Below are positions 1 to 7,889 of a DNA stretch of 64,000 nt, piece by piece. The notes beneath the pieces were generated by a model. That model was given only the letters and a program-made list of their open reading frames with translations. It searched no databases and was not told the DNA's origin. Position numbers and translations under genes: made by a program. This stretch comes from Ferrimonas kyonanensis DSM 18153 (GTDB lineage: Bacteria > Pseudomonadota > Gammaproteobacteria > Enterobacterales > Shewanellaceae), in the NCBI RefSeq assembly GCF_000425405.1, contig NZ_AUDJ01000032.1, positions 1 to 64,000 on the forward strand, read 5' to 3'. Every line of letters begins with the position of its first letter. The first letter of the stretch is position 1.

Positions 1-80
1 AGGATTGAACCATCCTCCTGCAGAACACATACCTGAAAAACACTCTTGGCTAAATCGATTCCAATGGCTTTAATAGACAT
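1..80 (-). mobile_element. IS110-family transposase, N-terminal fragment (runs off the window)
   Basis: The first 26 codons of a transposase start at the ATG at 78-80 and run off the left edge. The N-terminus contains GIDLAKSVFQV, the hallmark start of IS110-family DEDD transposases, and resembles the IS1111 subgroup. Only about 83 nt separate the start codon from the inferred element end near 163, which fits the IS1111 arrangement with a short upstream non-coding end. A 9-bp inverted repeat (81-89 with 151-159) lies in this leader. The subgroup is inferred. Whether the element is intact cannot be judged from this window. Confidence 0.8.
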
Positions 81-163
81 GATGGACGCTCCTCTGGGAA
101 TTATGTTTCGCAACTTAATTCTGGCGCATTTGACGCCGTATCGTAGGGGGGCGTCCATCACAT
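81..163. mobile_element. Non-coding end of the IS110-family element
   Basis: This is the short non-coding end between the transposase start codon and the first base that matches the host palindromic repeat at 164. It contains a perfect 9-bp inverted repeat, gatggacgc at 81-89 and gcgtccatc at 151-159. The boundary was placed by comparison with the intact repeat copies at 13416-13446 and 13622-13652, where the bases before CACTGGG differ. Confidence 0.6.
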
Positions 164-433
164 CACTGGGTACCCGCGTTCGCGGGCACGACGGAGGAGT
201 GGTTAACCTGCGGTGGTAACGAGCGGCCCCAACTCTGTGGCAACCTCTAAAGCTCAAGTTAACTGCAAAATCTTCCTGATCGCACCGTCGCCCTTGCGAA
301 CGCGAGGGGTCATATCCTCCACCCCGTCGCCCTTGCGAACGCGAGGGCCCAGTGGCTTTTGCAAAGTAAAAATCAAAAGCGGGTGCGACAATCAAGGTCA
401 AAGTCGCTGGATTCTCGCGTGCGCGAGAATGAC
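164..433. repeat. Cluster of REP-like 31-nt hairpin elements, copies of types A, B and C
   Basis: There are four elements here. Type B lies on the plus strand at 164-192 with its first two bases replaced by the IS end. Type A lies on the minus strand at about 287-309 (head degenerate) and at 326-356. Type C lies on the plus strand at 403-433 with a perfect stem, attctcgcg/cgcgagaat. All follow head GYCRCTGG, 9-nt arm, 2-nt loop, 9-nt arm, tail GAC. No gene is seen between the IS end and the terminator at 466. Confidence 0.8.
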
Positions 434-465
434 CAAAGGCGAAGAGCGCTGGGGAGGGGGGCAAT

Positions 466-494
466 AAAAAAAGGAGCCTTAGGCTCCGTTTTTT
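466..494. terminator. Bidirectional rho-independent terminator after the chemotaxis operon
   Basis: The hairpin ggagcc-tta-ggctcc (473-487) is flanked by an A-run on the left and a T-run on the right, so it can act in both directions. It directly follows the DUF2802 stop codon on the minus strand and closes the flhA-to-DUF2802 operon. Confidence 0.85.
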
Positions 495-497
495 GAA

Positions 498-908
498 TCA
501 GGCGTTGGGTGACTTATGCAGGGTCACCAGCAGCTGCGCTTCCGCCATGGGAATTTCGCACTCTTTGACAATCTCGTCGACACCGGCCCCCAGCTCCACC
601 ATTTTCATGGCTCGGCTGTAGAGTCGGGCATCGGGATCGTTATGAGACAGCTCATCCTGTCTAGCTTGAGTATGGGCCAGTTGCTGCTCGATGGTTTTCA
701 CCTTACGGCCAACCCCGAGCGCACCACTGCGCAGCTCATTGAGCTCGCGACGCAAACCATCACGTTGACGCTCAGCCTCTTTCAGCAATAACGTCAACGC
801 TTCAAATTTGCGTTCGATCCCCTGGGCCTGTTGGCGGCTTTTCCACCCAAACAGCAGAGCCGCCAGAGACACCGCAGCCGCAGCCCCAGCAAGGATCAGC
901 GCTATCAC
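498..908 (-). CDS. DUF2802 membrane-anchored protein, last gene of the chemotaxis operon
   Basis: The protein has about 136 residues, one N-terminal transmembrane segment (Ala/Leu-rich), a coiled-coil middle (EAERQRDGLRRELNELR) and a C-terminal DUF2802 region (RAMKMVELGAGVDEIVKECEIPMAEAQLL). That region looks like a small helix-turn-helix-like fold. DUF2802 proteins commonly sit after cheW in polar flagellar clusters, and I know of no assigned function. I prefer the GTG at 908, which overlaps the cheW stop as GTGA and has AGGAG about 11 nt upstream. An in-frame GTG at 929 would add seven residues but has no good ribosome binding site. Confidence 0.85.
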   Translation of the reverse strand: MIALILAGAAAAVSLAALLFGWKSRQQAQGIERKFEALTLLLKEAERQRDGLRRELNELRSGALGVGRKVKTIEQQLAHTQARQDELSHNDPDARLYSRAMKMVELGAGVDEIVKECEIPMAEAQLLVTLHKSPNA

Positions 909-1399
909 AGGCCAGAGATCTCCTGCCACTCTTCATCGGTCAGCAGCTTATTGAGATCCACCAGAATCAGCAACTCGTCATCGCGATGGCTTACACCCTG
1001 AATGAACTTAGCGCTCTCTTCGGTGCCCACGTTCGGCGCCGAGTCGATCTCGGAGGAACGCAGGTAAACCACTTCCGCCACACTGTCCACCAGAATACCC
1101 ACAACCTGGCTCTCGGTTTCGATGATCACGATACGGGTGGTATCGGTCACGTCGGCCTGAGGCAGGGCAAAGCGGGAACGGGTATCGATCACCGTAACCA
1201 CGTTACCGCGCAGGTTGATGATTCCCAATACGTAGTGCGGCGCACCCGGTACCGGCGCGATGTCGCTGAATCGCAACACTTCCCGCACCTGCATCACGTT
1301 CACACCATAGGTTTCGTTATCCAGGCGGAAGGTGACCCATTGCAGTACCTTGTCTTCACCTTCGGTGGTTTCTGCCACCGCTGCGCGTAATTCACTCAT
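905..1399 (-). CDS. cheW: Chemotaxis coupling protein CheW
   Basis: The 164-residue protein is a single CheW (SH3-like) domain linking chemoreceptors to CheA. Family signatures include VNVMQVREVLRFSDIAPVPGAP, split here as two loops around residues 33-54, then VLGIINLRGNVVTVIDTR and a late ILVDLNKLL. There is no signal peptide or membrane segment, so it acts in the cytoplasm at the receptor array. It starts 4 nt after parP and overlaps the DUF2802 gene by 4 nt, so the genes are probably translated together. Confidence 0.96.
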   Translation of the reverse strand: MSELRAAVAETTEGEDKVLQWVTFRLDNETYGVNVMQVREVLRFSDIAPVPGAPHYVLGIINLRGNVVTVIDTRSRFALPQADVTDTTRIVIIETESQVVGILVDSVAEVVYLRSSEIDSAPNVGTEESAKFIQGVSHRDDELLILVDLNKLLTDEEWQEISGL

Positions 1400-1403
1400 C
1401 CTA

Positions 1404-2165
1404 TCAGGACTCCTTTACGGTAATATCTAAACCAGCATCAAGCATGCGTATCAGCTCAGGAACGTCGAGCACCACGCATTTCTTATCCCGAACAATGCCC
1501 GCCAACCAGGGCCGTTTCGATGAAGCCTGCTGCTGCCAGTTTATCTCTGACTTAGACAGCGGCTCCGCATCCAACAACGATTCGCAGGCCAGCGTCCAGG
1601 GGCTGTCCCCCAGGCGCACCAGATACTGATAATCGTAATCGGCGGTATTGGTTTGTGGTCGATCGGCCAAAAACCACTGGCCGCTGTCCACCACATTCAA
1701 TTTTCCATCTTGAGCATCCAACTGCACCCCCAGCACCCAGTTCGGGCTGCCGGGCAGGTGATTCAGCTTGCTCAGGCGTTTAATTCCGCCCAGTGTAAGC
1801 AACGGTACGGCAATCACCAAGCCCGCCACTTCGAAATACAGACACTGAAACTCCTGTTCCAGTTGCTCTCGCCAATCGGCTTCGTCGGCCGGTTGTGGTT
1901 GCTCCTGAACCGAGGCAGAGGTCTCGGACTCGACCACCGGCTCTGATGCCACCTTAACCGATGACGGTTGTTGTTGTACTTCAATCGCCTCTTCAACCTC
2001 AGTTGACGGCAAGGGTTCCACATCCGCAACGGCAGGATGTTCAACCTCAGCCTGCTCCAGCAATTGGCTGAGGCTGGCTTTCTGGACCTCATCCAACTCC
2101 GGCTTCGGCGGGGTCAACATGACGTCAAAATAATCTACTAGGGCCTGTTCTGCCGCTTTAGACAT
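1404..2165 (-). CDS. parP: ParP, CheW-like polar array protein
   Basis: The protein has 253 residues: a Pro/Glu/Val-rich disordered N-terminal half (about 20-115) and a C-terminal CheW-like domain (about 120-250, with VPLLTLGGIKRL and GSPNWVLGVQ). In Vibrio, ParP of this architecture binds CheA and ParC and holds the chemotaxis array at the pole; this is transferred by homology and by the adjacent parC. I chose the ATG at 2165, which has AAGGTGG 6-7 nt upstream. An in-frame GTG three codons earlier lies inside that ribosome binding site. It overlaps parC by 8 nt. The alternative name is CheW-like domain protein. Confidence 0.85.
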   Translation of the reverse strand: MSKAAEQALVDYFDVMLTPPKPELDEVQKASLSQLLEQAEVEHPAVADVEPLPSTEVEEAIEVQQQPSSVKVASEPVVESETSASVQEQPQPADEADWREQLEQEFQCLYFEVAGLVIAVPLLTLGGIKRLSKLNHLPGSPNWVLGVQLDAQDGKLNVVDSGQWFLADRPQTNTADYDYQYLVRLGDSPWTLACESLLDAEPLSKSEINWQQQASSKRPWLAGIVRDKKCVVLDVPELIRMLDAGLDITVKES

Positions 2166-2943
2166 GGAGCCCACCTTGTTGATCCAGCAACGCGTCTAAC
2201 AGTTGATCATAGGCCTTGACGCCACGACTGCCGGCATCGAAGTGCGATGGCGGCAAATGTGCCTGGCTGGCGTCACGAAAACGCGTGTCCACCGGAATCA
2301 CCGAATGCCACAGGTCTTTAGGGTACTTCTGTGTCAGCGCGGTCAGCGCCTGCAATGAAGCCCGGGTGCGCTTGTCGAACATGGTCGGCACTATGGTAAA
2401 CGGGTATTGGGTTCCCCGCGACCGCCCGACCATCTCCAGGGTTCGAACCATTCTATCCAGTCCCTTGAGCGCCAGAAACTCAGTTTGCACCGGAACCACG
2501 ATGCGGTCACACGCTGCCAGCGCGTTGATCATCAACACCCCCAGCACCGGCGGGCAGTCAATCAACACCGCATCATAACGATGGCTGACCATCTCCAGCA
2601 CCCGCTTAAGAATCAACCCCATGCCGTCTTTGGTGCCCAGGGTTCGATCCAGGGTCGCCAACGCCGTGGTGGCCGGCAACAGATCCAATTGCGGCACGCT
2701 AGTGGGGACAATCACCGCCTCAACGTGCTGACGCTCGATCTCTTCATGATAGCGAAACAGGTCAAACAGCGAACCCGGCAGTTCATCGGGATCCACCCCC
2801 AGGTAATAGCCCAGAGACGCCTGTGGGTCGGTATCGACCGCCAACACCCGGTAGCCGCGCTTCACCAGAAGCCCGGCCAGGGTAATGACGCTGGTGGTTT
2901 TGCCTACCCCACCCTTCTGATTCGATACGGTCCAGACCTGCAC
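2158..2943 (-). CDS. parC: ParC, ParA-type ATPase for polar placement of the chemotaxis array
   Basis: This is a 261-residue ParA/MinD ATPase. It has the deviant Walker A KGGVGKTT at residues 10-17 with both signature lysines, DTDPQ at 37-41 and VLIDCPP as Walker B. Within the family, position next to parP and cheW identifies the ParC branch, which in Vibrio recruits chemotaxis arrays to the cell pole. It is distinct from FlhG, the second ParA-type ATPase of this cluster (8596-9486), which has an N-terminal DQAxxLR motif that ParC lacks. It lies 30 nt after the small membrane protein gene. Confidence 0.88.
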   Translation of the reverse strand: MQVWTVSNQKGGVGKTTSVITLAGLLVKRGYRVLAVDTDPQASLGYYLGVDPDELPGSLFDLFRYHEEIERQHVEAVIVPTSVPQLDLLPATTALATLDRTLGTKDGMGLILKRVLEMVSHRYDAVLIDCPPVLGVLMINALAACDRIVVPVQTEFLALKGLDRMVRTLEMVGRSRGTQYPFTIVPTMFDKRTRASLQALTALTQKYPKDLWHSVIPVDTRFRDASQAHLPPSHFDAGSRGVKAYDQLLDALLDQQGGLHV

Positions 2944-2973
2944 GGACTTCCCCAGTTGCTAGTGCCGCTTAGC

Positions 2974-3321
2974 CTATGGCTCGCGGCTGATTTTTACCCC
3001 ACCATGGGGTTGAGCATAGGTGGTGACACCGGCGTCATCGGTCGTCAAGGCGACCGGCTCACCGGTTTCCTGAGCCTGTTGATGACGACGACGAATCTCC
3101 TGTCGCTGACGTTCCAACTCCCGCCACTGAGTCAACTCGGTGGCCAGAGTTTGCAATTGCTGTTGCTGCTGCTCGGTAATCGACTGTTGGTTGACCAACT
3201 GCTGCTCCAATTCGGCAGCCACATGGTGCTTATCCACGGCCCAAAACAGGCTGACGCAAGCCACGGTGGCCAGCACGGCCATCAGGTACCCATTGAGCTT
3301 ACAGCGCCAGCCGCAGGTCAT
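2974..3321 (-). CDS. Small membrane-anchored coiled-coil protein of the chemotaxis locus, unknown function
   Basis: The protein has 115 residues. A short basic N-terminus (CGWRCKLNG) is followed by one transmembrane helix (about 11-29), a long Gln/Glu-rich coiled coil (about 30-85) and a polar tail. No catalytic motif is seen. The start codon overlaps the cheB stop as ATGA, so it is translationally coupled to cheB, and parC follows. Similar proteins occupy this slot in Shewanella, where I recall only a positional label. A link between the membrane and the array is a guess from topology and neighbours. Confidence 0.75.
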   Translation of the reverse strand: MTCGWRCKLNGYLMAVLATVACVSLFWAVDKHHVAAELEQQLVNQQSITEQQQQQLQTLATELTQWRELERQRQEIRRRHQQAQETGEPVALTTDDAGVTTYAQPHGGVKISREP

Positions 3322-4463
3322 CGGCGACCCACCTCTTTAAGGATGCAGTCGGCCATCTTATCCAAGGGAATGGAGCAGCTGGAGATCTGTTCGACCGCCA
3401 CCGCCTGCGGCATGCCGTAGACCACGCAACTGGCTTCGTCCTGGGCCCAGATATTGGCCCCTTCCCGCTTGAGCATCCGCGAGCCTTCACGGCCGTCGGC
3501 CCCCATGCCGGTGAGGATCACTCCCAGCACATCGCCTTTGTAAATTCGGGCCGCCGACCCAAAGGTCACGTCCACCGAGGGTTTGTAGTTCAGCTGTTCA
3601 CCGCCGTCGCGAATGGTCAGCTTGGCGGCGCGGTTGGAACCATCGATCAGCATCTGTTTGCCGCCGGGGGCCAGATAGGCGCAGCCAGGCTTGAGCACTT
3701 CTCCGCCCTGGGCTTCCTTAACCGAAATCTTACACAGGCTGTCCAGTCGCTGAGCAAACGCCGGGGTAAAGGCCGCCGGCATGTGCTGCACCAGCACGAT
3801 GGGCAGTGGAAAATCCGCTGGCAACAGGGTAAGAATCTTTTGCAGGGCAACCGGGCCGCCGGTGGAGGTTCCGATGGCCAGAAGCTTATAACTCTTGCCG
3901 CTGGGCCTGGACGGCATTTTCACCGCCCCCACGTCACTGCTGGTGCCGGTGCGCAGCGCCGGCCGCGGCGCGGTGGTAGCCGGCTTGGAGGCAACCGCAG
4001 TGCGACTGCTCAAGGTTGAGCGCGGACTGGCCGGAGCCGGAGTCGGCCGGCTGCTGCCCAGGCTGCGACGCGACGCGATGGCACGCACCCGCTGCTGCAA
4101 CAGGGCGATGGCATTGGCACGGTCGTTGGCAATGTCCTCGAAACGCTTCGGCAGGAAGTCGGCGGCACCGGCCTCCAGCGCTTCCAGCGTGGAGCGCGCG
4201 CCCTCGTAGGTGAGGGAGGAGAACATCAATACCGGCACCGGGTTAGTGCGCATGATTTCGCGCACCGCTTCGATGCCGTTCATCTGCGGCATCTCGATGT
4301 CCATGGTCACCACCTGCGGACGCAGGCGGCGTACTTGCTCAACGGCTTCGCGGCCGTTGGAGGCGGTACCTACCACCTCCAGCAACGGATCTGCGTTGAT
4401 GATTTCCGATACGCGGCGACGAAAAAAACTTGAATCGTCTACCACCAGTACTTTTATCGACAT
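3318..4463 (-). CDS. cheB: Chemotaxis response regulator protein-glutamate methylesterase CheB
   Basis: The 381-residue protein has a receiver domain (1-120; acidic pair DD at 9-10, phosphoacceptor D55 in TMDIEMP) and a Ser/Pro/Thr-rich linker (about 135-185). The C-terminal methylesterase/deamidase domain carries the catalytic triad: serine in GTSTGG, histidine in VQHMP and aspartate in MGADG. It removes methyl groups from chemoreceptor glutamates when phosphorylated by CheA. The linker is longer than in E. coli CheB. The matching methyltransferase CheR is 42 kb away (46613-47440). Confidence 0.96.
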   Translation of the reverse strand: MSIKVLVVDDSSFFRRRVSEIINADPLLEVVGTASNGREAVEQVRRLRPQVVTMDIEMPQMNGIEAVREIMRTNPVPVLMFSSLTYEGARSTLEALEAGAADFLPKRFEDIANDRANAIALLQQRVRAIASRRSLGSSRPTPAPASPRSTLSSRTAVASKPATTAPRPALRTGTSSDVGAVKMPSRPSGKSYKLLAIGTSTGGPVALQKILTLLPADFPLPIVLVQHMPAAFTPAFAQRLDSLCKISVKEAQGGEVLKPGCAYLAPGGKQMLIDGSNRAAKLTIRDGGEQLNYKPSVDVTFGSAARIYKGDVLGVILTGMGADGREGSRMLKREGANIWAQDEASCVVYGMPQAVAVEQISSCSIPLDKMADCILKEVGRR

Positions 4464-4491
4464 ACCTATCCTTCGTTTACTCTACCGACTG

Positions 4492-6687
4492 CTAGCGTCT
4501 TGCGTGTTGCTTCAGCAGTCCAGGTACATCGAGAATCAGGGCACAGCCACCGTCAGAGGTGATGGTGGCACCGGCCATGCCGGGAGTGCCGTGAAGCAGT
4601 GAACCTAAGGGTTTAATCACTACCTCTTCCTGGCCAATCAGGCCATCCACCACGAAACCGACCTGCAGGGTCCCGATGTGGACGATCACCACATGGCCCT
4701 GGTCTTCGCGCTCCACCCGGCCGGGGCCATTCAGCAGCCACTTGTCGAGGTAGAACAGCGGGATCGCCTTTTCACGCACGGTCACGGTCAACTGACCATC
4801 CACCACATTGGTCTTGCTCAGATCCAGGTGGAAAATTTCGTTGATGCAGGACAGCGGCAGGGCAAAGATCTGCTCACCCACTTCCACCATCAACGTCGGC
4901 ATGATCGCCAAGGTCAGTGGCACCTTGATCTCAAGGATGGTACCGGTGCCCTTGCTGGAGTCGATGTGCACCGAGCCGTTCAACTGAGTGATGCGGGTCT
5001 TGACCACGTCCATGCCCACACCACGGCCGGAGATGTCGGAGATCTCGGTCTTGGTGGAGAAGCCAGGGGCAAAAATCAGGTTGTAGGCGTCCTGGTCACT
5101 CATGCGGGCGGCGCCATCCTCATCGAGAATGCCGCGGCTGATGGCAATGCCTTTGAGCCTTTCCGCATCCATACCGGCACCGTCATCGCGGATGCACAGC
5201 AGGATGTGGTCGCCCTCCTGAGAGGCCGACAGCAGAATGTTACCCTGACGAGGTTTGCCATTGGCTTCGCGTTCGTCCGGCATCTCGATGCCATGGTCGA
5301 CGGCGTTACGCACCAGGTGCACCAGTGGATCAGACAGCGCCTCAACCAGGTTCTTATCGAGGTCGGTATCCTCCCCTTCCATGGTCAGGGCAATGTCTTT
5401 GTTGAGGCTGCGAGCCAGATCGCGAACCACGCGCGGGAAGCGGCCAAACACCTTTTTGATGGGCTGCATGCGGGTCTTCATTACCGCACCCTGGAGATCG
5501 GCAGTCACCAGATCCAGGTTGGCCACCGCTTTGCTCATCTCTTCATCTTCACGCTCGATGCCGAGGCTGACCAACCGGTTACGCACCAGCACCAGCTCAC
5601 CGACCATGTTCATGATGTCATCGAGGCGAGCGGTATCTACCCGGACCGTGGTTTCCCCACTGGGGGCGTTCTGGTTTTTGGCCGGCGCCTTTTTCGCGGC
5701 GGCTTTGGCCGGTGCAGGCGCCGCTTTGGCCACCGGGGCTGGCGCGACAGGCTGAGCGGCAGCCGGTTCCGGGGTTACCGCAGCCGGGGCCTGGCCCTTA
5801 CCGTGCAACTGATCCAGCAACGCCTCAAACTCGTCATCGGTTATGTCATCGGACGCCGATGCTTCGGCAGCCGCAGGAACTTTGCCCGGCGCGCCCCCTT
5901 TGCCGTGCAGCTCATCCAGCAGGTTTTCAAACTCATCGTCGGAGATCAGGTCGCCGGAAGCGGCCGCCGGTTCCGGCGCCACTTCGGTAGAGAACTGCCC
6001 CTTGCCATGCAGGTTATCCAGCAAGGCTTCAAATTCATCGTCTGAGATTTCGTCTCCGGTGCCGATGTCGGCAGGGGCGGAGTCACTGGCTGCAGACGCG
6101 GTGGGCAGAGGCGCGCCGCATTGGCTGTCATCCAGGCCACTCATGATGTGCTCAAACTCGGGCTGAGTCATGCTGTCGATGCCGCCGCCATTGAGCGAAA
6201 CGGGCTCGGGCTCGACGCTTGGCTCTGGCACAGGTTCAGCGGCCGGTGCCGGGGCACTGACCTCTGCGGGCTCGGGAACCGCTAATGGCGATGGGCTGTT
6301 GGGGTCGGTGATCGCTGCCAGAGTCGCCAGCAATTGCGGGTCCGCTGGCTCCAGCTCATCACCGGCCTGCACCAGGGCAAACATTTCGTTGACCGTGTCC
6401 AGAGCCTGTAAAATCACGTCCATCAGCTCTGACGTCATCTCCAGCTGGCCATTGCGCAGCATGTCGAACACGTTTTCGGCGCCGTGACAGGCGTCGACCA
6501 GGTGGGTCAGACTCAAGAAGCCCGCCCCGCCTTTTACTGTATGGAAACCCCGAAAAATGGCGTTTAACAGGTCGCTGTCGGTGGGGTTATTTTCCAACTC
6601 CACCAGCTGCTCCTGCAACTGTTCCAAAATCTCACCTGCTTCAACCAAAAAGTCCTGCAGGATTTCGTCATCTATGTCAAAACCCAT
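4492..6687 (-). CDS. cheA: Chemotaxis histidine kinase CheA
   Basis: The 731-residue kinase has an HPt domain (about 1-110; phosphoaccepting H49 in FHTVKGG), a long Ala/Pro/Glu-rich linker (130-345), dimerisation (about 345-410), ATPase (about 410-590; SDPLVHLVRNAVDHGIE, DDGAGMD, GRGVGMDVV) and a C-terminal CheW-like regulatory domain. No globular P2 domain is evident. In its place three near-identical 17-residue motifs of the type DEFExLLDxLHGKG start at residues 214, 248 and 282, exactly 34 apart. In Vibrio the corresponding CheA region includes the ParP-binding LID segment. The gene follows cheZ by 10 nt. Confidence 0.97.
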   Translation of the reverse strand: MGFDIDDEILQDFLVEAGEILEQLQEQLVELENNPTDSDLLNAIFRGFHTVKGGAGFLSLTHLVDACHGAENVFDMLRNGQLEMTSELMDVILQALDTVNEMFALVQAGDELEPADPQLLATLAAITDPNSPSPLAVPEPAEVSAPAPAAEPVPEPSVEPEPVSLNGGGIDSMTQPEFEHIMSGLDDSQCGAPLPTASAASDSAPADIGTGDEISDDEFEALLDNLHGKGQFSTEVAPEPAAASGDLISDDEFENLLDELHGKGGAPGKVPAAAEASASDDITDDEFEALLDQLHGKGQAPAAVTPEPAAAQPVAPAPVAKAAPAPAKAAAKKAPAKNQNAPSGETTVRVDTARLDDIMNMVGELVLVRNRLVSLGIEREDEEMSKAVANLDLVTADLQGAVMKTRMQPIKKVFGRFPRVVRDLARSLNKDIALTMEGEDTDLDKNLVEALSDPLVHLVRNAVDHGIEMPDEREANGKPRQGNILLSASQEGDHILLCIRDDGAGMDAERLKGIAISRGILDEDGAARMSDQDAYNLIFAPGFSTKTEISDISGRGVGMDVVKTRITQLNGSVHIDSSKGTGTILEIKVPLTLAIMPTLMVEVGEQIFALPLSCINEIFHLDLSKTNVVDGQLTVTVREKAIPLFYLDKWLLNGPGRVEREDQGHVVIVHIGTLQVGFVVDGLIGQEEVVIKPLGSLLHGTPGMAGATITSDGGCALILDVPGLLKQHARR
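5794..6048 (-). repeat. Three 34-residue repeats inside CheA (DEFExLLDxLHGKG motif)
   Basis: Residues 214-298 of CheA hold three copies of I[ST]DDEFExLLDxLHGKG at strict 34-residue spacing, separated by Ala/Pro-rich linkers. The motif resembles the CheY-binding ends of FliM (DEIDALLHG, residues 8-16) and CheZ (DEVDDLLSSLGF, last 12 residues) encoded in the same window. Confidence 0.9.
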
Positions 6688-6697
6688 CGCCTAGCTC

Positions 6698-7423
6698 CTA
6701 GAACCCGAGGCTGGAAAGCAGATCGTCAACTTCATCCTGACCGTTCACGACTTCCGCTTTGTTTTCCGAACTCACTACTGGGCCTTCCGCCGCTGCCGTG
6801 TCGACAGTCTGACGGTTTACGTCTGCCTGCTCACCGAAGACGGTCAGCATCGACACCAGATTCTCTTCCACTTCTCGCACCAGGTCGATCACCCGGCGAA
6901 TCACCTGCCCGGTGAGATCCTGAAAATCCTGAGCCATCATAATCTGGTTCAGGGTATCGGTCACCTTACTGGCATCGGCGGCGGAGGTAGACAGCATGGT
7001 GTCCATTTCGTGGCACAGCGTCTTAAACTCGCCCAGCTCAATCTGCTTATCCATCAGCTTTTGCCAGCCGGGTTGCAGACTCTGAATCCGCGACTGCATC
7101 TGCGACACCAACGGCATGCCATCATCCAGCGCATCCATGGTGCGGTTGGCCGCCTGCTCGGTCATCTCGATAACGTAAGTCAGGCGCTCTTTGGCATCGG
7201 GAATCTCGTGCTTGGCGAGGTCCGAAATGCGGTCGTCAAGTTGGAAGTCCTGCAATGCATCGTGCAGTTGACGAGTCAGTTTACCGACTTCATCGAACAA
7301 TTTTTGATTCAGTGGCGCGGCCGCCATCTGAATGAGTTGGTTCGCCTGCTCTACCTGGTCCTGCTCTAACAAAGCCACCAGTTCACGGGCATCTTCCAAC
7401 GAGATATAGGCATCCTGTTGCAT
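6698..7423 (-). CDS. cheZ: CheY-P phosphatase CheZ
   Basis: The 241-residue helical protein speeds dephosphorylation of CheY-P. The catalytic stretch AQDFQDLTGQVIRRVI contains the conserved catalytic Gln of CheZ. The last residues, DEVDDLLSSLGF, are the tethered amphipathic CheY-binding helix. The length is slightly above E. coli CheZ. It lies between cheY and cheA, 18 nt after the cheY stop, in the flhA-fliA-che operon. Confidence 0.95.
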   Translation of the reverse strand: MQQDAYISLEDARELVALLEQDQVEQANQLIQMAAAPLNQKLFDEVGKLTRQLHDALQDFQLDDRISDLAKHEIPDAKERLTYVIEMTEQAANRTMDALDDGMPLVSQMQSRIQSLQPGWQKLMDKQIELGEFKTLCHEMDTMLSTSAADASKVTDTLNQIMMAQDFQDLTGQVIRRVIDLVREVEENLVSMLTVFGEQADVNRQTVDTAAAEGPVVSSENKAEVVNGQDEVDDLLSSLGF

Positions 7424-7441
7424 ATGCTCTCCCTGCGACTT

Positions 7442-7825
7442 TTAGTTAAGACGGTCGAATATTTTTTCCAACTTCTCTTTTAGGGTCGCAGCAGTAAAAG
7501 GTTTAACGACGTAACCGTTTACACCAGCCTCGGCCGCCATCACGATCTGCTCGCGTTTGGCTTCGGCGGTTACCATCAAAACAGGCAGGTGCTTCAGATT
7601 CTGGTCTGCGCGAATGGCACGCAGCAGGTCAATCCCCTGCATGCCCGGCATGTTCCAGTCAGTTACGACAAAATCGAAATCGCCTTCCTTCAGCATAGGA
7701 AGGGCAGTATTGCCATCGTCCGCTTCGAGAGTGTTGTTAAACCCCAGGTCACGCAATAAGTTTTTGATGATCCGACGCATTGTTGAAAAATCATCAACGA
7801 TCAGAATCTTCATGTTTGTGTTCAA
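7442..7825 (-). CDS. cheY: Chemotaxis response regulator CheY
   Basis: This single-domain receiver binds FliM after phosphorylation to switch flagellar rotation. It has acidic pair D11-D12, phosphoacceptor D56 in VTDWNMPGM, Thr in MVTAEA and Lys in VVKPF. The start is ambiguous. I chose the TTG at 7823-7825 because a good GGAGG lies 5 nt upstream, giving an N-terminus like that of other polar-flagellum CheY proteins. The internal ATG at 7813 is 17 nt from that site, and the ATG at 7852 has no ribosome binding site. The first residues ([10 protein letters not shown]) resemble Vibrio CheY3. Confidence 0.93.
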   Translation of the reverse strand: MNTNMKILIVDDFSTMRRIIKNLLRDLGFNNTLEADDGNTALPMLKEGDFDFVVTDWNMPGMQGIDLLRAIRADQNLKHLPVLMVTAEAKREQIVMAAEAGVNGYVVKPFTAATLKEKLEKIFDRLN

Positions 7826-7889
7826 AACATCCTCCAGCCGGGGTATCCCCATCGAGCCAATAGTGCAGAGCGCATTATTAATCTAAATT

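Noticed and set aside
7826-7889. Separate promoter for cheY between fliA and cheY
   Set aside because: No sigma28, sigma54 or sigma70 element with acceptable spacing was seen, so cheY is taken to be in the flhA operon.
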